Notes: generated from the letters alone by a model not told the origin. A stretch of DNA of 64,000 nt from Thioclava sp. SK-1 (GCF_001705665.1 NZ_MDHA01000026.1:1-64000); one strand, 5' to 3'; shown: positions 24,738 through 33,885, counted from the first letter of the stretch. Numbers and translations are program-made.

Positions 24738-26659
24738 AACAATGGACCAGACCCTGTGCGCGGCGGGAAGGTCACAATATGCTGGCGCTGATGCGACTGA
24801 ATAACGATCTGAGTAAAGCTGTTCACCGCTGCATATTCGGCCAAAAAACGATCCAGAACTGCACCAAGAACCATGACGCCTGCGCCTTCGTATTCCTCTT
24901 CATCGAAGGTCAAAGTGATCTCTAATCCGCGTGCCGTGTGATAGCCATCTGGATGCGCCATCGTGCGGGTGACAGGGCGGGTTTTCAGATCACGCAAACC
25001 TGCAACATGCGCCTGTGCGACATTATCAGACAGATCGGCAAAAAGAGCCAGAAGCTCTCGCATCGGCGCGGCCGAGCTGTCGCGGTCCCGGCTTTCAAGC
25101 CCAAAATGATTCAACGACAAATAGCTCAGAAGCCGCCAATAGACATCGCCCGATTGCGCGCGGATCCCAGACGATGTTTCCAAATCCGCAAGGCTTGCAC
25201 GGGGCGCCGATGGCCCTGCCGCGCAGGCCAGCACAACAGATTGATCATCCACCAGATAAAAATCATCCCCGCCCTGAGCGATCGGCAGATGTTCTGTCAG
25301 ATGGCGGTTGGAACACAGACCGCGCACCTGTAGGCGCTGCACCTTATCTTCGCCGGGCGGTTCATATAATGACAGAAATGTCTCGGTGCCCTTATAACGG
25401 TGTTTCGACGATCCAAAACGTTTTTCCTGCACCGTCAGGCGGCGTGGCTTGCGCCGGGATGTGAAATACAACACCTGTCGCGGGTCTTTGTCATCGGGAG
25501 GCAATGCATAAAGCGGATGAACGCGCATCTTTTGTTGATGACCGGGGTAATAGGCCCAAACATCTGTAATCGCGTGATATTCATAATTTGTCGCAGGCGC
25601 GCTATTGGGCATGACCAACAATTCATGATGTTTTTGATCCACCCGAACCTGAGACGAGATCTCTTCAAACAGGTTCACCGCCGGGACACAATGCAGCGAA
25701 AGATGGCCGGGTTCCAGTAGATGTTCCAATGACAGGCTGGCCTGATCAAATTCGATGATCACCTGCACCTGTGTACCGGTGATCATCCGCAGCCGATCTT
25801 TCAATCCGGTGACTATGAAGCCCATGAATTTACGCGGAAATGCGAAATATTCACGCAGCAATGCAAAGCCATCAAACAGCCGGGAATTATGCGGGAACAA
25901 TCGCTCATCACTGGCAAAGCCAATGCTTTCGATTGATCCGACGGGCAGGCGCGAAAACACAGGATCACCATTGGCGTTCAACCACCGCAGTGACACGCGC
26001 GCAACATTCGCAAATAGCTGTTCATATAGCTGAGCAGCCTGTGTCATCGGACCCGTCAGATGCACCTGCAACCGATCCAGCGCGACCTCTGACAATGGTG
26101 CGCCGTCCACGGTGCCCGATGGCCCAAGCCGCGCGATATCAAACACCAGCCCCGCCTTTGTGCCCGGCGCGATTTCCTGCCCCAATGCGCCGATCGGGCC
26201 GGTTCCTGCATGGTAGCGTGCACCGGTCAATGCAAGCGGGTACAACGTCAACGGCGCGGCTAAGGCAAAGCGGCACGAAACACGTTTATCTGCATCCACA
26301 AACCGCGCATCCAAATACTGGCCGGGCGCAAAATGCAGCCCCTGCACGATATCGGAATTTTCCACCGGAATGCTCGCCCGAACCATCATCGCCGACGGTG
26401 TTGGGGCCAAAGCATCGGGAAAAACCTGATCCAGCATTTCATGCGTGAAGCTGCGAAATTCCTCGTGCATCTTCAATTGCACACGCGCCGCTAAAAAAGC
26501 CGATCCTTCCAGTAATCCCGCGACCGTCGGATCAAGGTTTTCTTCAAGAAGACCGCCTAAACGATCCGCAAGGCCAGGATATTCCAGGGCAAATTCGCTG
26601 GCACGTTCGCGCAGGATTGCAAGCTCTTGATTATAGCTATCCCGAAAGGCGCGTTTCAT
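24734..26659 (-). CDS. tssF: T6SS baseplate protein TssF
   Basis: 641 aa, the usual TssF/VasA/ImpG length. The N-terminus FRDSYNQELAILRERASEFA with EYPGLADRLG is the family hallmark (YxxELxxLRExxxEFAxxxPxxA), as is the DPTVAGLLEGSAFLAARVQL segment. The middle holds the beta-rich domains and the C-terminus ends near FTQIVIQS. It forms the wedge core of the baseplate. Overlaps of 4 bp link it to tssE and tssG. Confidence 0.95.
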   Translation of the reverse strand: MKRAFRDSYNQELAILRERASEFALEYPGLADRLGGLLEENLDPTVAGLLEGSAFLAARVQLKMHEEFRSFTHEMLDQVFPDALAPTPSAMMVRASIPVENSDIVQGLHFAPGQYLDARFVDADKRVSCRFALAAPLTLYPLALTGARYHAGTGPIGALGQEIAPGTKAGLVFDIARLGPSGTVDGAPLSEVALDRLQVHLTGPMTQAAQLYEQLFANVARVSLRWLNANGDPVFSRLPVGSIESIGFASDERLFPHNSRLFDGFALLREYFAFPRKFMGFIVTGLKDRLRMITGTQVQVIIEFDQASLSLEHLLEPGHLSLHCVPAVNLFEEISSQVRVDQKHHELLVMPNSAPATNYEYHAITDVWAYYPGHQQKMRVHPLYALPPDDKDPRQVLYFTSRRKPRRLTVQEKRFGSSKHRYKGTETFLSLYEPPGEDKVQRLQVRGLCSNRHLTEHLPIAQGGDDFYLVDDQSVVLACAAGPSAPRASLADLETSSGIRAQSGDVYWRLLSYLSLNHFGLESRDRDSSAAPMRELLALFADLSDNVAQAHVAGLRDLKTRPVTRTMAHPDGYHTARGLEITLTFDEEEYEGAGVMVLGAVLDRFLAEYAAVNSFTQIVIQSHQRQHIVTFPPRTGSGPLL

Positions 26660-27243
26660 AATTGCACCCGCAGTTTGGACATCTTCATCTTGCCCGCACC
26701 CAGATCAACTTCTGCATCGAAATCCAGAGGGATATCCACCGGATCACCCATTAGCTCGGCCGAGATGGTCAGCGACAGACGCTGATCCGTGGTTTTCGAC
26801 GTATCCGCTACGGTAATCGATATCGAATGTTTCACCAAACGCGGTTCATGATCGATCAGCGACTGACGAATGGATTGAATGATATCAGGCTTTTGCAAGC
26901 TGGACGCTGGCACGCCGGATAAATCCCGAAACCCGTAATTCAAGATAGAGCGCGCGACATGGGGCGCATCCTTGAGTGAGGAGGCCGCATCCAGACGTAT
27001 AGTATTTAACAGCGCGTTCAGGTCATATTCCAAATGGGCGCGCAGTGTGTCTTCTGACACGCCGTCGCGGCGCATTTTCGAGCGCGAAGAAGTTTCACGC
27101 CCGTCATTGGTCGCATCTGCGGGGGCACGCCGGGCATCATGATCAGCGAACGAGGCACGAAACACCTGCAGTATCGACACTTTAGCACGATCATCGCGCC
27201 GCCAGTGCCGTCTTGCGGCCGGATCAAGCTCGGAACTGGTCAT
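26656..27243 (-). CDS. tssE: T6SS baseplate protein TssE (gp25-like)
   Basis: 195 aa from the ATG at 27243; the in-frame ATG at 27273 would add ten residues without family match. The C-terminal 130 residues are a GPW/gp25 domain: LEYDLNALLNTIRLDAASSL, ILNYGFRDLSG, then strands ending KMSKLRVQL. The N-terminal 60 residues are charged and variable, as in many TssE proteins. It joins the sheath to the baseplate. Its last codons overlap tssF by 4 bp. Confidence 0.9.
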   Translation of the reverse strand: MTSSELDPAARRHWRRDDRAKVSILQVFRASFADHDARRAPADATNDGRETSSRSKMRRDGVSEDTLRAHLEYDLNALLNTIRLDAASSLKDAPHVARSILNYGFRDLSGVPASSLQKPDIIQSIRQSLIDHEPRLVKHSISITVADTSKTTDQRLSLTISAELMGDPVDIPLDFDAEVDLGAGKMKMSKLRVQL

Positions 27244-27325
27244 TGTGCCTCTATAAATTTGGGCGAAACGCATCGGAATACGCTGGATACAAGCCCTGCA
27301 CCATTATTCCGGGCAACACCTGTAA

Positions 27326-27354
27326 GGAAGGCCGAGCCGAAGACCCGGCCTTCC
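27326..27354 (-). terminator. Hairpin between hcp and tssE
   Basis: GGAAGGCCG and CGGCCTTCC pair over an 11-nt loop in the 150-bp gap after hcp. There is no proper U-run on the minus strand. It may be a partial terminator or RNA-stabilising structure that keeps hcp transcript more abundant than the downstream baseplate genes; this role is inferred. Confidence 0.5.
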
Positions 27355-27393
27355 AAAGCGAATGTCAGCTTAGGCTAACCGCCGCAGGGGCGA

Positions 27394-27891
27394 TTAGGCG
27401 CTCCATTCAACGTTTTCTGCGATTTCCCAACCAGCTTGGCTTTGTGGGCCCGCGGTGCCGTCTTGTTCTTGAACGGTGTAGGTCACTTCAAAACGGCGGA
27501 AATTCAACGTCAGGGTTTCTTGAACACGGTCCAGACCGTCTTTCATACCGCCCGTCGAATAGGACGAAATCATGATATCTTCAAAATCGATTGTCAGGTA
27601 ATCGATCGGCGCAGCACCACCGGATTTACGCACCACCAACTGACCGGCAGAGATATGCTCACCCGAGCAGCAGCGCTTGATCAGGTCATGGGTCGCGGCA
27701 TCGACATATTTCGACACGGTGATGTCTTGGACATCGACCTTACCGCCACCACCACCGTGGCCCATATGGGTCGTGCCGGATTGGGTCATGCCCCAGTTCC
27801 ACGACAACACGTCAATCCAATCAATATGGCCCGCGTCTTGCGATTCACCTTTGATGTTGTTTTCAAGCTTTAAAAAGCAATCGATCGCCAT
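27394..27891 (-). CDS. hcp: T6SS tube protein Hcp (TssD)
   Basis: 165 aa, the standard Hcp size. It begins MAIDCFLKLENNIKGESQD, the usual Hcp1 first strand and loop, and contains IDVLSWNWGM, followed by the Gly-rich and TVSKYVDAATHDLIKRC segments and YLTIDFEDIMISSYS. It stacks as hexamers to form the inner tube inside the TssBC sheath and can carry effectors. Flanked by hairpins on both sides in an otherwise tightly packed operon, suggesting separate control of its mRNA level. Confidence 0.95.
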   Translation of the reverse strand: MAIDCFLKLENNIKGESQDAGHIDWIDVLSWNWGMTQSGTTHMGHGGGGGKVDVQDITVSKYVDAATHDLIKRCCSGEHISAGQLVVRKSGGAAPIDYLTIDFEDIMISSYSTGGMKDGLDRVQETLTLNFRRFEVTYTVQEQDGTAGPQSQAGWEIAENVEWSA

Positions 27892-27924
27892 GATAAAATC
27901 TCCTATTGGCGTTCAAAGTTACGA

Positions 27925-27945
27925 CGGCCCAAAAAAAACGGGCCG
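27925..27945 (-). other. Short hairpin in the tssC-hcp gap
   Basis: CGGCCC and GGGCCG flank AAAAAAAAC (a T-rich loop on the minus strand), between tssC and the hcp ribosome-binding site. It could be a processing or pausing site. No further evidence. Confidence 0.35.
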
Positions 27946-27951
27946 AAGCAA

Positions 27952-29445
27952 TTACTTACCGGCGGGCAATTTCGATACCAGGCTCATGCCGATATCCATG
28001 CCCTCCATTTGAAAATGAGGTTTAAGGAAGAACTTGCCCTGATAATAACCGGGGTTGAGCTCGTCCTCCACGACCTCGACCTTCGCCCCAGCGAGTGGCT
28101 TTTTGGCTTTTTCCATTTCACTGGCGCTTTCGGGATTGGCCGTCACATATTTATTGATCCAGCCCTGCAATTCCTGCTGAAGCTGTGCCCGATCCGGGCT
28201 TTGGCCAATCTTGTCCCGCACCATGGCTTTTAGATAATGGCTAAAGCGCGACACTGCGAAAATATACGGGATACGCGAGGACATATTGTCCGATGCTGTC
28301 GCCATATCATCCGCGTATTTTCTTGGACGATACAGGGATTGCGCCCCGATGAATGCAGCCTTGTCCGAGTTTTGACGGTGAATCAAACCGATCAAGCCTG
28401 CTTTTGAAAGCTCCCCTTCGCGACGATCTGTGATCGACACTTCGGTAGGGCATTTCAAATCCTTTGAGCCATCGCCTGTGTCAAACACATGGCTGGGTAG
28501 ATTTTGCACCTCTCCGCCGGAGGTCACACCGCGAATGCGCACCGTCCAACCGTGATCTTTGAACGCACGGGAGATATTCACTGCCATCGCGTGGGCGGCA
28601 TTCATCCACGCATATTTTTCCCCGTTATGACCATCAGTTTCTTCAACAAAGTTGAATTCTTCAACGATGGAGTTGGAGTCCGGACCATAGGGTTCGCGGG
28701 CCAAAACACGGGGCAGGGTCAGCGCGACAAAACGGGCGTTCTCACTGTCACGCAGGGAATTCCATTTTGCATATTCGGGCGTTTCAAAAATTTCTGAAAC
28801 GTCCGGCGGCGTGGCAATTTCATTCCAGCTGTCCATGCCCAAAAGCTCTGGCGCGGCCGAGGAAATGAACGGCGCAAGTGAGCTTTCGGCCACTTTCGAC
28901 AACGATGTCAAAAGCGTGACATCAGGCGACGAATGACTGAATTGATAATCCCCGATGAGGGCACCGAAGGGTTTGCCACCCAAAGTCCCAAGATTTTGTT
29001 CATAAACGATGTTGAATAAGGGGGATTTGTCCCATTTCGCGCCCGGATACCGTCGCATCATTGACGACAATTCCGGCTTGGACACGTTCAAAACCTTGAC
29101 CCGCATCGTGGCATCGGTTTCAGCGTTGTTAAGCGTGTAAGACAGGCCACGCCAGCTGGATTCAAATTGCTGGAACTCGGCGTTATGCATCACCTCATTC
29201 ATCTGCGCGCTCAGCTTCTTGTCCAGCTTCGCGATCATCTGATCAAGCGTGTCGATAACATCTTCGGACACAAGGTTTTCGTCATTCACCGCTTCGCGCA
29301 CGAGCGCAATTACAGCATTGTCGACGGCCTTGTTTCCATCATCTGTGCGCGGCTTAATGCTTTGCTTCAAGATCGACGAAAACTCTGCAAGCTCATCAAG
29401 ACCTTGCGCGGCCTGCGTTCCTTCGGACTGGGCTTCGGTTGCCAT
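27952..29445 (-). CDS. tssC: T6SS sheath large subunit TssC
   Basis: 497 aa. Matches TssC/VipB/ImpD throughout: AMIAKLDKKLSAQMNEVMH-type helix near 70-85, FESSWRGLSYTLNNAETDA at about 94-112, SPLFNIVYEQNLGTLGGKPFG, and the C-terminal FKLKPHFQMEGM-type end. Together with TssB it builds the contractile sheath. 46 bp separate it from tssB; the standard sheath pair is intact. Confidence 0.96.
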   Translation of the reverse strand: MATEAQSEGTQAAQGLDELAEFSSILKQSIKPRTDDGNKAVDNAVIALVREAVNDENLVSEDVIDTLDQMIAKLDKKLSAQMNEVMHNAEFQQFESSWRGLSYTLNNAETDATMRVKVLNVSKPELSSMMRRYPGAKWDKSPLFNIVYEQNLGTLGGKPFGALIGDYQFSHSSPDVTLLTSLSKVAESSLAPFISSAAPELLGMDSWNEIATPPDVSEIFETPEYAKWNSLRDSENARFVALTLPRVLAREPYGPDSNSIVEEFNFVEETDGHNGEKYAWMNAAHAMAVNISRAFKDHGWTVRIRGVTSGGEVQNLPSHVFDTGDGSKDLKCPTEVSITDRREGELSKAGLIGLIHRQNSDKAAFIGAQSLYRPRKYADDMATASDNMSSRIPYIFAVSRFSHYLKAMVRDKIGQSPDRAQLQQELQGWINKYVTANPESASEMEKAKKPLAGAKVEVVEDELNPGYYQGKFFLKPHFQMEGMDIGMSLVSKLPAGK

Positions 29446-29491
29446 AATCAGCTATCCCCTAAGTTGAATGGACGGTCAGATAACACGGGCC

Positions 29492-30025
29492 TCAGGCCGG
29501 TGCGCTATCTTCGCTCGCCTCGTCTTCATCCTTGATTTTCGATGCCAGCAGGGCCAAAAGCGTCGGGTCATCCAGCAGCCGCTTCACCTCATCTTGTGCC
29601 TTCGGTTTTGCCGCCATGTAACGCTGCAAATTCGCCAGATGTTCACGCGCCTCAAGCAGCTTGCGCAGTTGCGGTATCTGGCGCGCAATCGCTGCGGGTT
29701 CCAGATCATCCATCGAGCCAAATGATAGGTTCACACCCAAGCGATCTGTCGACCCTTCGTCCAGCTTATTCGCAACCATGAAGGTCATACCAGGCTTCAC
29801 CGAACCCATGAAATCATCCAGCGTATCTTTGGTCACATCAGTAAAGCTGCGATCTTCCATTGCCGGCTTTTCTGCGCCGGGATTATTGCCCGACAGGTCA
29901 GACATCACACCCATCACGAAAGGCAGTTCGACCATTTTTTCGCTGTCATAGGGGTCTTGATATTGGATCTGCACGCGCGGCGGACGATTGCGTTTGATAA
30001 ATCCTGAACCAGTATCCGAAGCCAT
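29492..30025 (-). CDS. tssB: T6SS sheath small subunit TssB
   Basis: 177 aa. The PPRVQIQYQDPYDSEKMVEL start and LPFVMGVMSDLSGN motif are the TssB/VipA/ImpB hallmark, followed by VNLSFGSMDDLEPAAIARQI. The C-terminal half is helical, with the ClpV-recognised helix expected on TssC. A good GGGAGAA ribosome-binding site precedes the ATG, and a possible internal promoter lies about 50 bp upstream. Confidence 0.96.
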   Translation of the reverse strand: MASDTGSGFIKRNRPPRVQIQYQDPYDSEKMVELPFVMGVMSDLSGNNPGAEKPAMEDRSFTDVTKDTLDDFMGSVKPGMTFMVANKLDEGSTDRLGVNLSFGSMDDLEPAAIARQIPQLRKLLEAREHLANLQRYMAAKPKAQDEVKRLLDDPTLLALLASKIKDEDEASEDSAPA

Positions 30026-30069
30026 AATAATTTCTCCCTAAGACCCACGAAAATTGCAATTCATATCAA

Positions 30070-30098
30070 ATCAAACTCCTTTGACAAAATGATGTCAA
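30070..30098 (-). promoter_or_regulatory. Possible sigma-70 promoter with overlapping palindrome before tssB
   Basis: On the minus strand TTGACA (30098-30093), 17 nt, then TTTGAT (30075-30070) fit a -35/-10 pair, about 45 bp before the tssB ATG. The -35 box is half of a palindrome TTGACA-N6-TGTCAA (30081-30098), so a repressor or activator could sit on it. This would let tssB-tssC-hcp be expressed apart from the upstream genes. Confidence 0.4.
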
Positions 30099-30147
30099 CG
30101 ACAGTTCATCGGCTATTTCGCGGACGCTTCTATATCCTATAAATGGG

Positions 30148-31494
30148 TTACTTTGCCGCATCTTGCGGGATGAGTTCGTCGATAAGCGATTGAAAATCTT
30201 TGTCAAGATAGGTTCGTGCACGTTGTAGCAGAACCGGAACAGGGCTGGATCGCTCTGATGTACGAAAGTAATCTTCGACCGCGCGCACAGTGTCGGCGGC
30301 CTGTTGCGGAGTGCTTAAAATCGGCACCAACCCTGTGGGCGGATCGGGGGCGCGTTCGGGCGCTAGCCCGCCGGGGATATCACCGCTCAGGGCCTTCAGC
30401 CGATCAAGATTCAGCGCAAACCCTGTCTTCGGTCCAAAATCCACAATTGCCTTTTTCGACTCTACCGGAAGCAGCACCTCCAAGGCCTCGATCAGCGGTT
30501 TGCCGATCAAAAGCCGTGCCTGAGTCACCAGCAAAAGCGCCGCCGACGATGGTTCAAACCGGCGATAATATGTCTCGCAGGCCTCTAACATCTGGCGAGC
30601 ATGTGTGTGATGGACGATCTGGGGTTTGGGGCCGGTGGCGGCCACCGGTGGCGCTTGTAAAACGGGTGTGGCCGGCTCGGATGGGGCAGGATCAGCGACC
30701 GCGTCACCGGTCATTTGCAGATCCGACCCGCGCAGGTCGGGACGCGCATCTTCGACAACTGAAATCATCTCATCCAGCGTCGTCTTTACCTGCCCAAACT
30801 GTGGTGAAAACGGGCCGTTTGCATTGATTTGGCACGCCTGTTCAATCCGCGTCAACGCGTCACGAAACATCAAAAGCGCCGCGTGATTTTCGTCAACCTT
30901 GGCGCGAAATCCGCTATCAGACAGAGTGGCCTTCAGCGCGCCAAGTTGCAGGTCCTGTTCAGAACCAAGTGGCGTGCCCTTACCGCCGGCCACCATAATT
31001 TTCCGTAAAGTGACTTCGGTCGTGCCCACCAATCCGGCAAATTGCAACGGCTGAACAATTGTCGTTGGGTTGTTTAAATCGCCAATCGTTTCACGCCGAT
31101 CACCGATCCCATCCTCAAGCGTGGGATGCAGATGATCAGGAAAGCGCTCCAACAGGTTGGCAATCGCGCCCACGGTCGCGGCAGCGCCTGGCAAGCGCCC
31201 GGCGAGGACCTCCCATTGCGCGCGCAAAACCATCAGCCGCAGATCGCGGCTTCGGGCCAAAAGCGCATCAATGGCCAAGGTTTCAGCCGTGATATCCACA
31301 TCACTGGAATCAAATATCATATCAGGGGTACGCGTTCCATCCGGGCGCGCGACACCAGATTGAACATAGACTGCAGGTAAACGCCCGGTGGCATCAAAAT
31401 AATATTCATCAAACGCTGGATCTTCAGCCGCGTTCAAATCTGGACCGCAAGGCGCATCTGGTGCAATGGGCTGCGAGAGGGAAGCCAAATCCAT
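30148..31494 (-). CDS. tssA: T6SS protein TssA (ImpA N-terminal domain)
   Basis: 448 aa. The N-terminal ImpA_N domain is clear: LSQPIAPDAPCGPDLNAAED and later LMVLRAQWEVLAGRLPGAAA. The middle is helical and Pro/Ala-rich (about 270-300), and the C-terminal ~110 residues (AVEDYFRTSERSSPVPVLLQ) resemble the end of TssA proteins that cap the growing sheath. TssA primes tube-sheath assembly at the baseplate. Separated from tagH by 116 bp and from tssB by 122 bp. Confidence 0.9.
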   Translation of the reverse strand: MDLASLSQPIAPDAPCGPDLNAAEDPAFDEYYFDATGRLPAVYVQSGVARPDGTRTPDMIFDSSDVDITAETLAIDALLARSRDLRLMVLRAQWEVLAGRLPGAAATVGAIANLLERFPDHLHPTLEDGIGDRRETIGDLNNPTTIVQPLQFAGLVGTTEVTLRKIMVAGGKGTPLGSEQDLQLGALKATLSDSGFRAKVDENHAALLMFRDALTRIEQACQINANGPFSPQFGQVKTTLDEMISVVEDARPDLRGSDLQMTGDAVADPAPSEPATPVLQAPPVAATGPKPQIVHHTHARQMLEACETYYRRFEPSSAALLLVTQARLLIGKPLIEALEVLLPVESKKAIVDFGPKTGFALNLDRLKALSGDIPGGLAPERAPDPPTGLVPILSTPQQAADTVRAVEDYFRTSERSSPVPVLLQRARTYLDKDFQSLIDELIPQDAAK

Positions 31495-31610
31495 CCCGAA
31501 AAATCCTTTAAATCAATATATCATAAATGCTTAGCGACGATATAAGGCGTATTTGAGGCAAGGTGATATTTTTTTCACCCAGGGTCAACCCGGGCCACAG
31601 CAATCACCTT

Positions 31611-32930
31611 TTACTGTGGGCGGGAATTCGCCGCGATATATGCGCGGGCAAACGCCTGTAAGAAAGCATCAAGCATCCCGTGCTCTCCGGCGCTGCATTT
31701 TTCTGCCCATAGATCCACATAAATATCCCAGTTCTTGCCACGCTTATTGCCCGGCAGCATGCGCGATCCACCCTGAGCGACAGCTTCAACATCTTCCGGC
31801 GCCAACCCATGCAAAAGCTCTGCCAAGGCGGGTTGCAGTGCGGAAAATACCGCCATTTGGTGTTGGCGCAAATCGCCAAGCGCATTTTCCAGCCCCTCAG
31901 GCCCGGCCATGAACCCGTCGCGCGGGCGGGCATACATTGCTTCCAAGGCCTGCTGTGGATCGGGCATGAATTTCAGCGGGTTGTTTCCCGTCGCCGAACG
32001 CATAGTCCGATCCCCACCACGGGTGAATTGCTTCACATTGGCACGATCTTGCAGCATCCGCATCACTTCATCCGTGGTGATACGCAACGAGTGGCCAAGA
32101 TCTTTGGCCAAGGCAATTGGATCTTGTTGCGCCATCAAGGCGGGGTCAATTCCAGCCCCTTCGCAAAAGGCCGTGATCATGTCCTGCACGCCGATGTGCG
32201 TGTCTGGAGGTGTCTCTGCGCGTGCAACGGGGCCTCCGGAAAACGGCTGACCACCGGGCACAGAATGCGCCGCACTTTGGGGCATCGCATGGGGTGGCGG
32301 CGGCAATGGTGCGGCATACGCGTCTTGTTGGAGCGCGGGCCGTTGTAGTGGTGGCAATGAAGATGGGGCAGGGGGTGGTGGCATTGCCCCCACACCCGGC
32401 GGGGGCACCGGCGGGACGGGGGGGATTTGTGGGGCTTGCAAGCCTACAAAATCTTGCCCGGTCAAAGCGAACGGATCGACACTTTGGTGGGGCGCAGGAT
32501 GTGGGTTCACCGGCTCCATCGGTGCACCAAAATCCCAAGGATCGGCGTCATCATCCGCGCTGGTCCAAACCTGCGCAGGTCCGGAGCCGTCAGACGCCGG
32601 CTGTGACCCGGATATTTGCGCCAGTTCAACAGCGATAATATAATGCCCCACGATCAGCCGCTCTCCATGCTGCAACTGATGTGGTCCTTGGATGCGGTAA
32701 CGATGGCCTTGCAAAAATGTCCCGTTGGTTGACACATCGGTCAACCAATAGCTGCTGTCGCGGAACTCAATGTCGAAATGATGGCCAGAGATATGGCGCT
32801 GCGGGTCAGGCAATACCCAATCCATTGCGACCCTGCGCCCGATGCTGGCCCCACGACGCTCCAATGCGAACCACGCCGGGCCGCCATCCTCAAGCATGTC
32901 GTAATTTTCAATTCTCAACACAAGGCTCAT
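31611..32930 (-). CDS. tagH: T6SS FHA-domain protein TagH
   Basis: 439 aa. Residues 1-105 form an FHA phosphothreonine-binding domain (IGRRVAMDWVLPDP, RHISGHHFDIE, DVSTNGTFL). Residues about 130-240 are a Pro-rich linker with runs such as PPVPPVPPPGVGAMPPPPAP. The C-terminal 190 residues match the T6SS-specific VI_FHA domain (NPLKFMPDPQQALEAM). FHA proteins in T6SS loci take part in threonine-phosphorylation control with PpkA/PppA, but no kinase or phosphatase gene is in this window. Confidence 0.9.
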   Translation of the reverse strand: MSLVLRIENYDMLEDGGPAWFALERRGASIGRRVAMDWVLPDPQRHISGHHFDIEFRDSSYWLTDVSTNGTFLQGHRYRIQGPHQLQHGERLIVGHYIIAVELAQISGSQPASDGSGPAQVWTSADDDADPWDFGAPMEPVNPHPAPHQSVDPFALTGQDFVGLQAPQIPPVPPVPPPGVGAMPPPPAPSSLPPLQRPALQQDAYAAPLPPPPHAMPQSAAHSVPGGQPFSGGPVARAETPPDTHIGVQDMITAFCEGAGIDPALMAQQDPIALAKDLGHSLRITTDEVMRMLQDRANVKQFTRGGDRTMRSATGNNPLKFMPDPQQALEAMYARPRDGFMAGPEGLENALGDLRQHQMAVFSALQPALAELLHGLAPEDVEAVAQGGSRMLPGNKRGKNWDIYVDLWAEKCSAGEHGMLDAFLQAFARAYIAANSRPQ

Positions 32931-33005
32931 CGCCCATCACCTTTCACGAAACCCGCACGACTGCCACCGCTGCGCGACCCCTCGCGTCCTTCCGAAATCC
33001 TTTGA

Positions 33006-33605
33006 TCAATATACGCGAAACAATGAAGCCGCGGTATCAATGAAACGTGCCAACCGAACGGAGCGCCCTTGCAGATCGGTATTCGCCAAACAGGACAAAA
33101 CCGCCGAGTTAATCGCGCGCGGCGCGCGGTGGCTGGGGACGGGCTGCGGATCATTAGGGGCGATCCCACCGCCTGACCACCCCACCGCCAAGGCCAGATG
33201 CGTCGCGGGCGACGATACCGGCGCATATAGGGCTGCCTGCATAGCCCGGTAACGGTTTTCCGTATCGGAATAGGTGGTCCATGTCGCCACCAGTTCCATC
33301 AAATGTCGATCTGCCGCCGTCATATCATCGCCGGCTAGGCGCAGACATTCATATCCCCACCAAATCGCCATCTTAGGTAACGCTGCATAAGCGGTAAATG
33401 TCACAGCCTCTTCCGGTGTGGTCGATGCACGAAGCCGCATCAAATAGGCTAGGCAATCCTCAGTTTCACGCGGTCGATGCTGCGTCACACGGGCGACATG
33501 CGGCATCGCCTTATACAGTTCAAACGGCGTCTCATAGCGCAGTGCTGACACCGGAGGCTGCGTCTTATCAGGTTCCGACTGGGCTGCGGTGCTGTCTTCG
33601 GCCAT
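33006..33605 (-). CDS. T6SS-associated DUF6931-type protein
   Basis: 199 aa and first gene of the T6SS operon. No signal peptide or membrane segment. The core AVTFTAYAALPKMAIWWGYE resembles DUF6931 proteins (AxxxLAxALPKREAVWW), which sit next to tagH in several proteobacterial T6SS loci and have no known role. The N-terminal 25 residues are low-complexity. It is 75 bp upstream of tagH on the same strand. The family name is from memory and should be treated as probable. Confidence 0.65.
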   Translation of the reverse strand: MAEDSTAAQSEPDKTQPPVSALRYETPFELYKAMPHVARVTQHRPRETEDCLAYLMRLRASTTPEEAVTFTAYAALPKMAIWWGYECLRLAGDDMTAADRHLMELVATWTTYSDTENRYRAMQAALYAPVSSPATHLALAVGWSGGGIAPNDPQPVPSHRAPRAINSAVLSCLANTDLQGRSVRLARFIDTAASLFRVY

Positions 33606-33885
33606 ATGCGACCAATTCCTTCGGATAAAATTTAGCGTGAAAAAAGATTACGCCAACCATGTTACATAATGCCAATTATTCGCCAATCCTGTCATGCATG
33701 TATTAGTGCCTAAAATCGACACCCCACACAGATCTTCGTCAAAGCTTGCCATAGCCCCAAATGCGGTGCAACCACCTGTGAAGACCATTGGATCCGCACC
33801 ACGGGTTGACAGTTCCAAATGGTTGCGGCCTTTTGCCGCCAGCGGCGTCGATTATGCGCCAGTTTGCAGTTTGAGGTATTCTCCC

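Noticed and set aside
32146-32638. Several overlapping Arg/Pro/His-rich frames on both strands
   Set aside because: They are shadows of the Pro-rich linker of TagH.
20962-33605. Phage tail or extracellular contractile injection system
   Set aside because: TssA, TssF, TssG, TagH and the ClpV-type ATPase mark a T6SS; there are no capsid, terminase, tape-measure or eCIS AAA genes.
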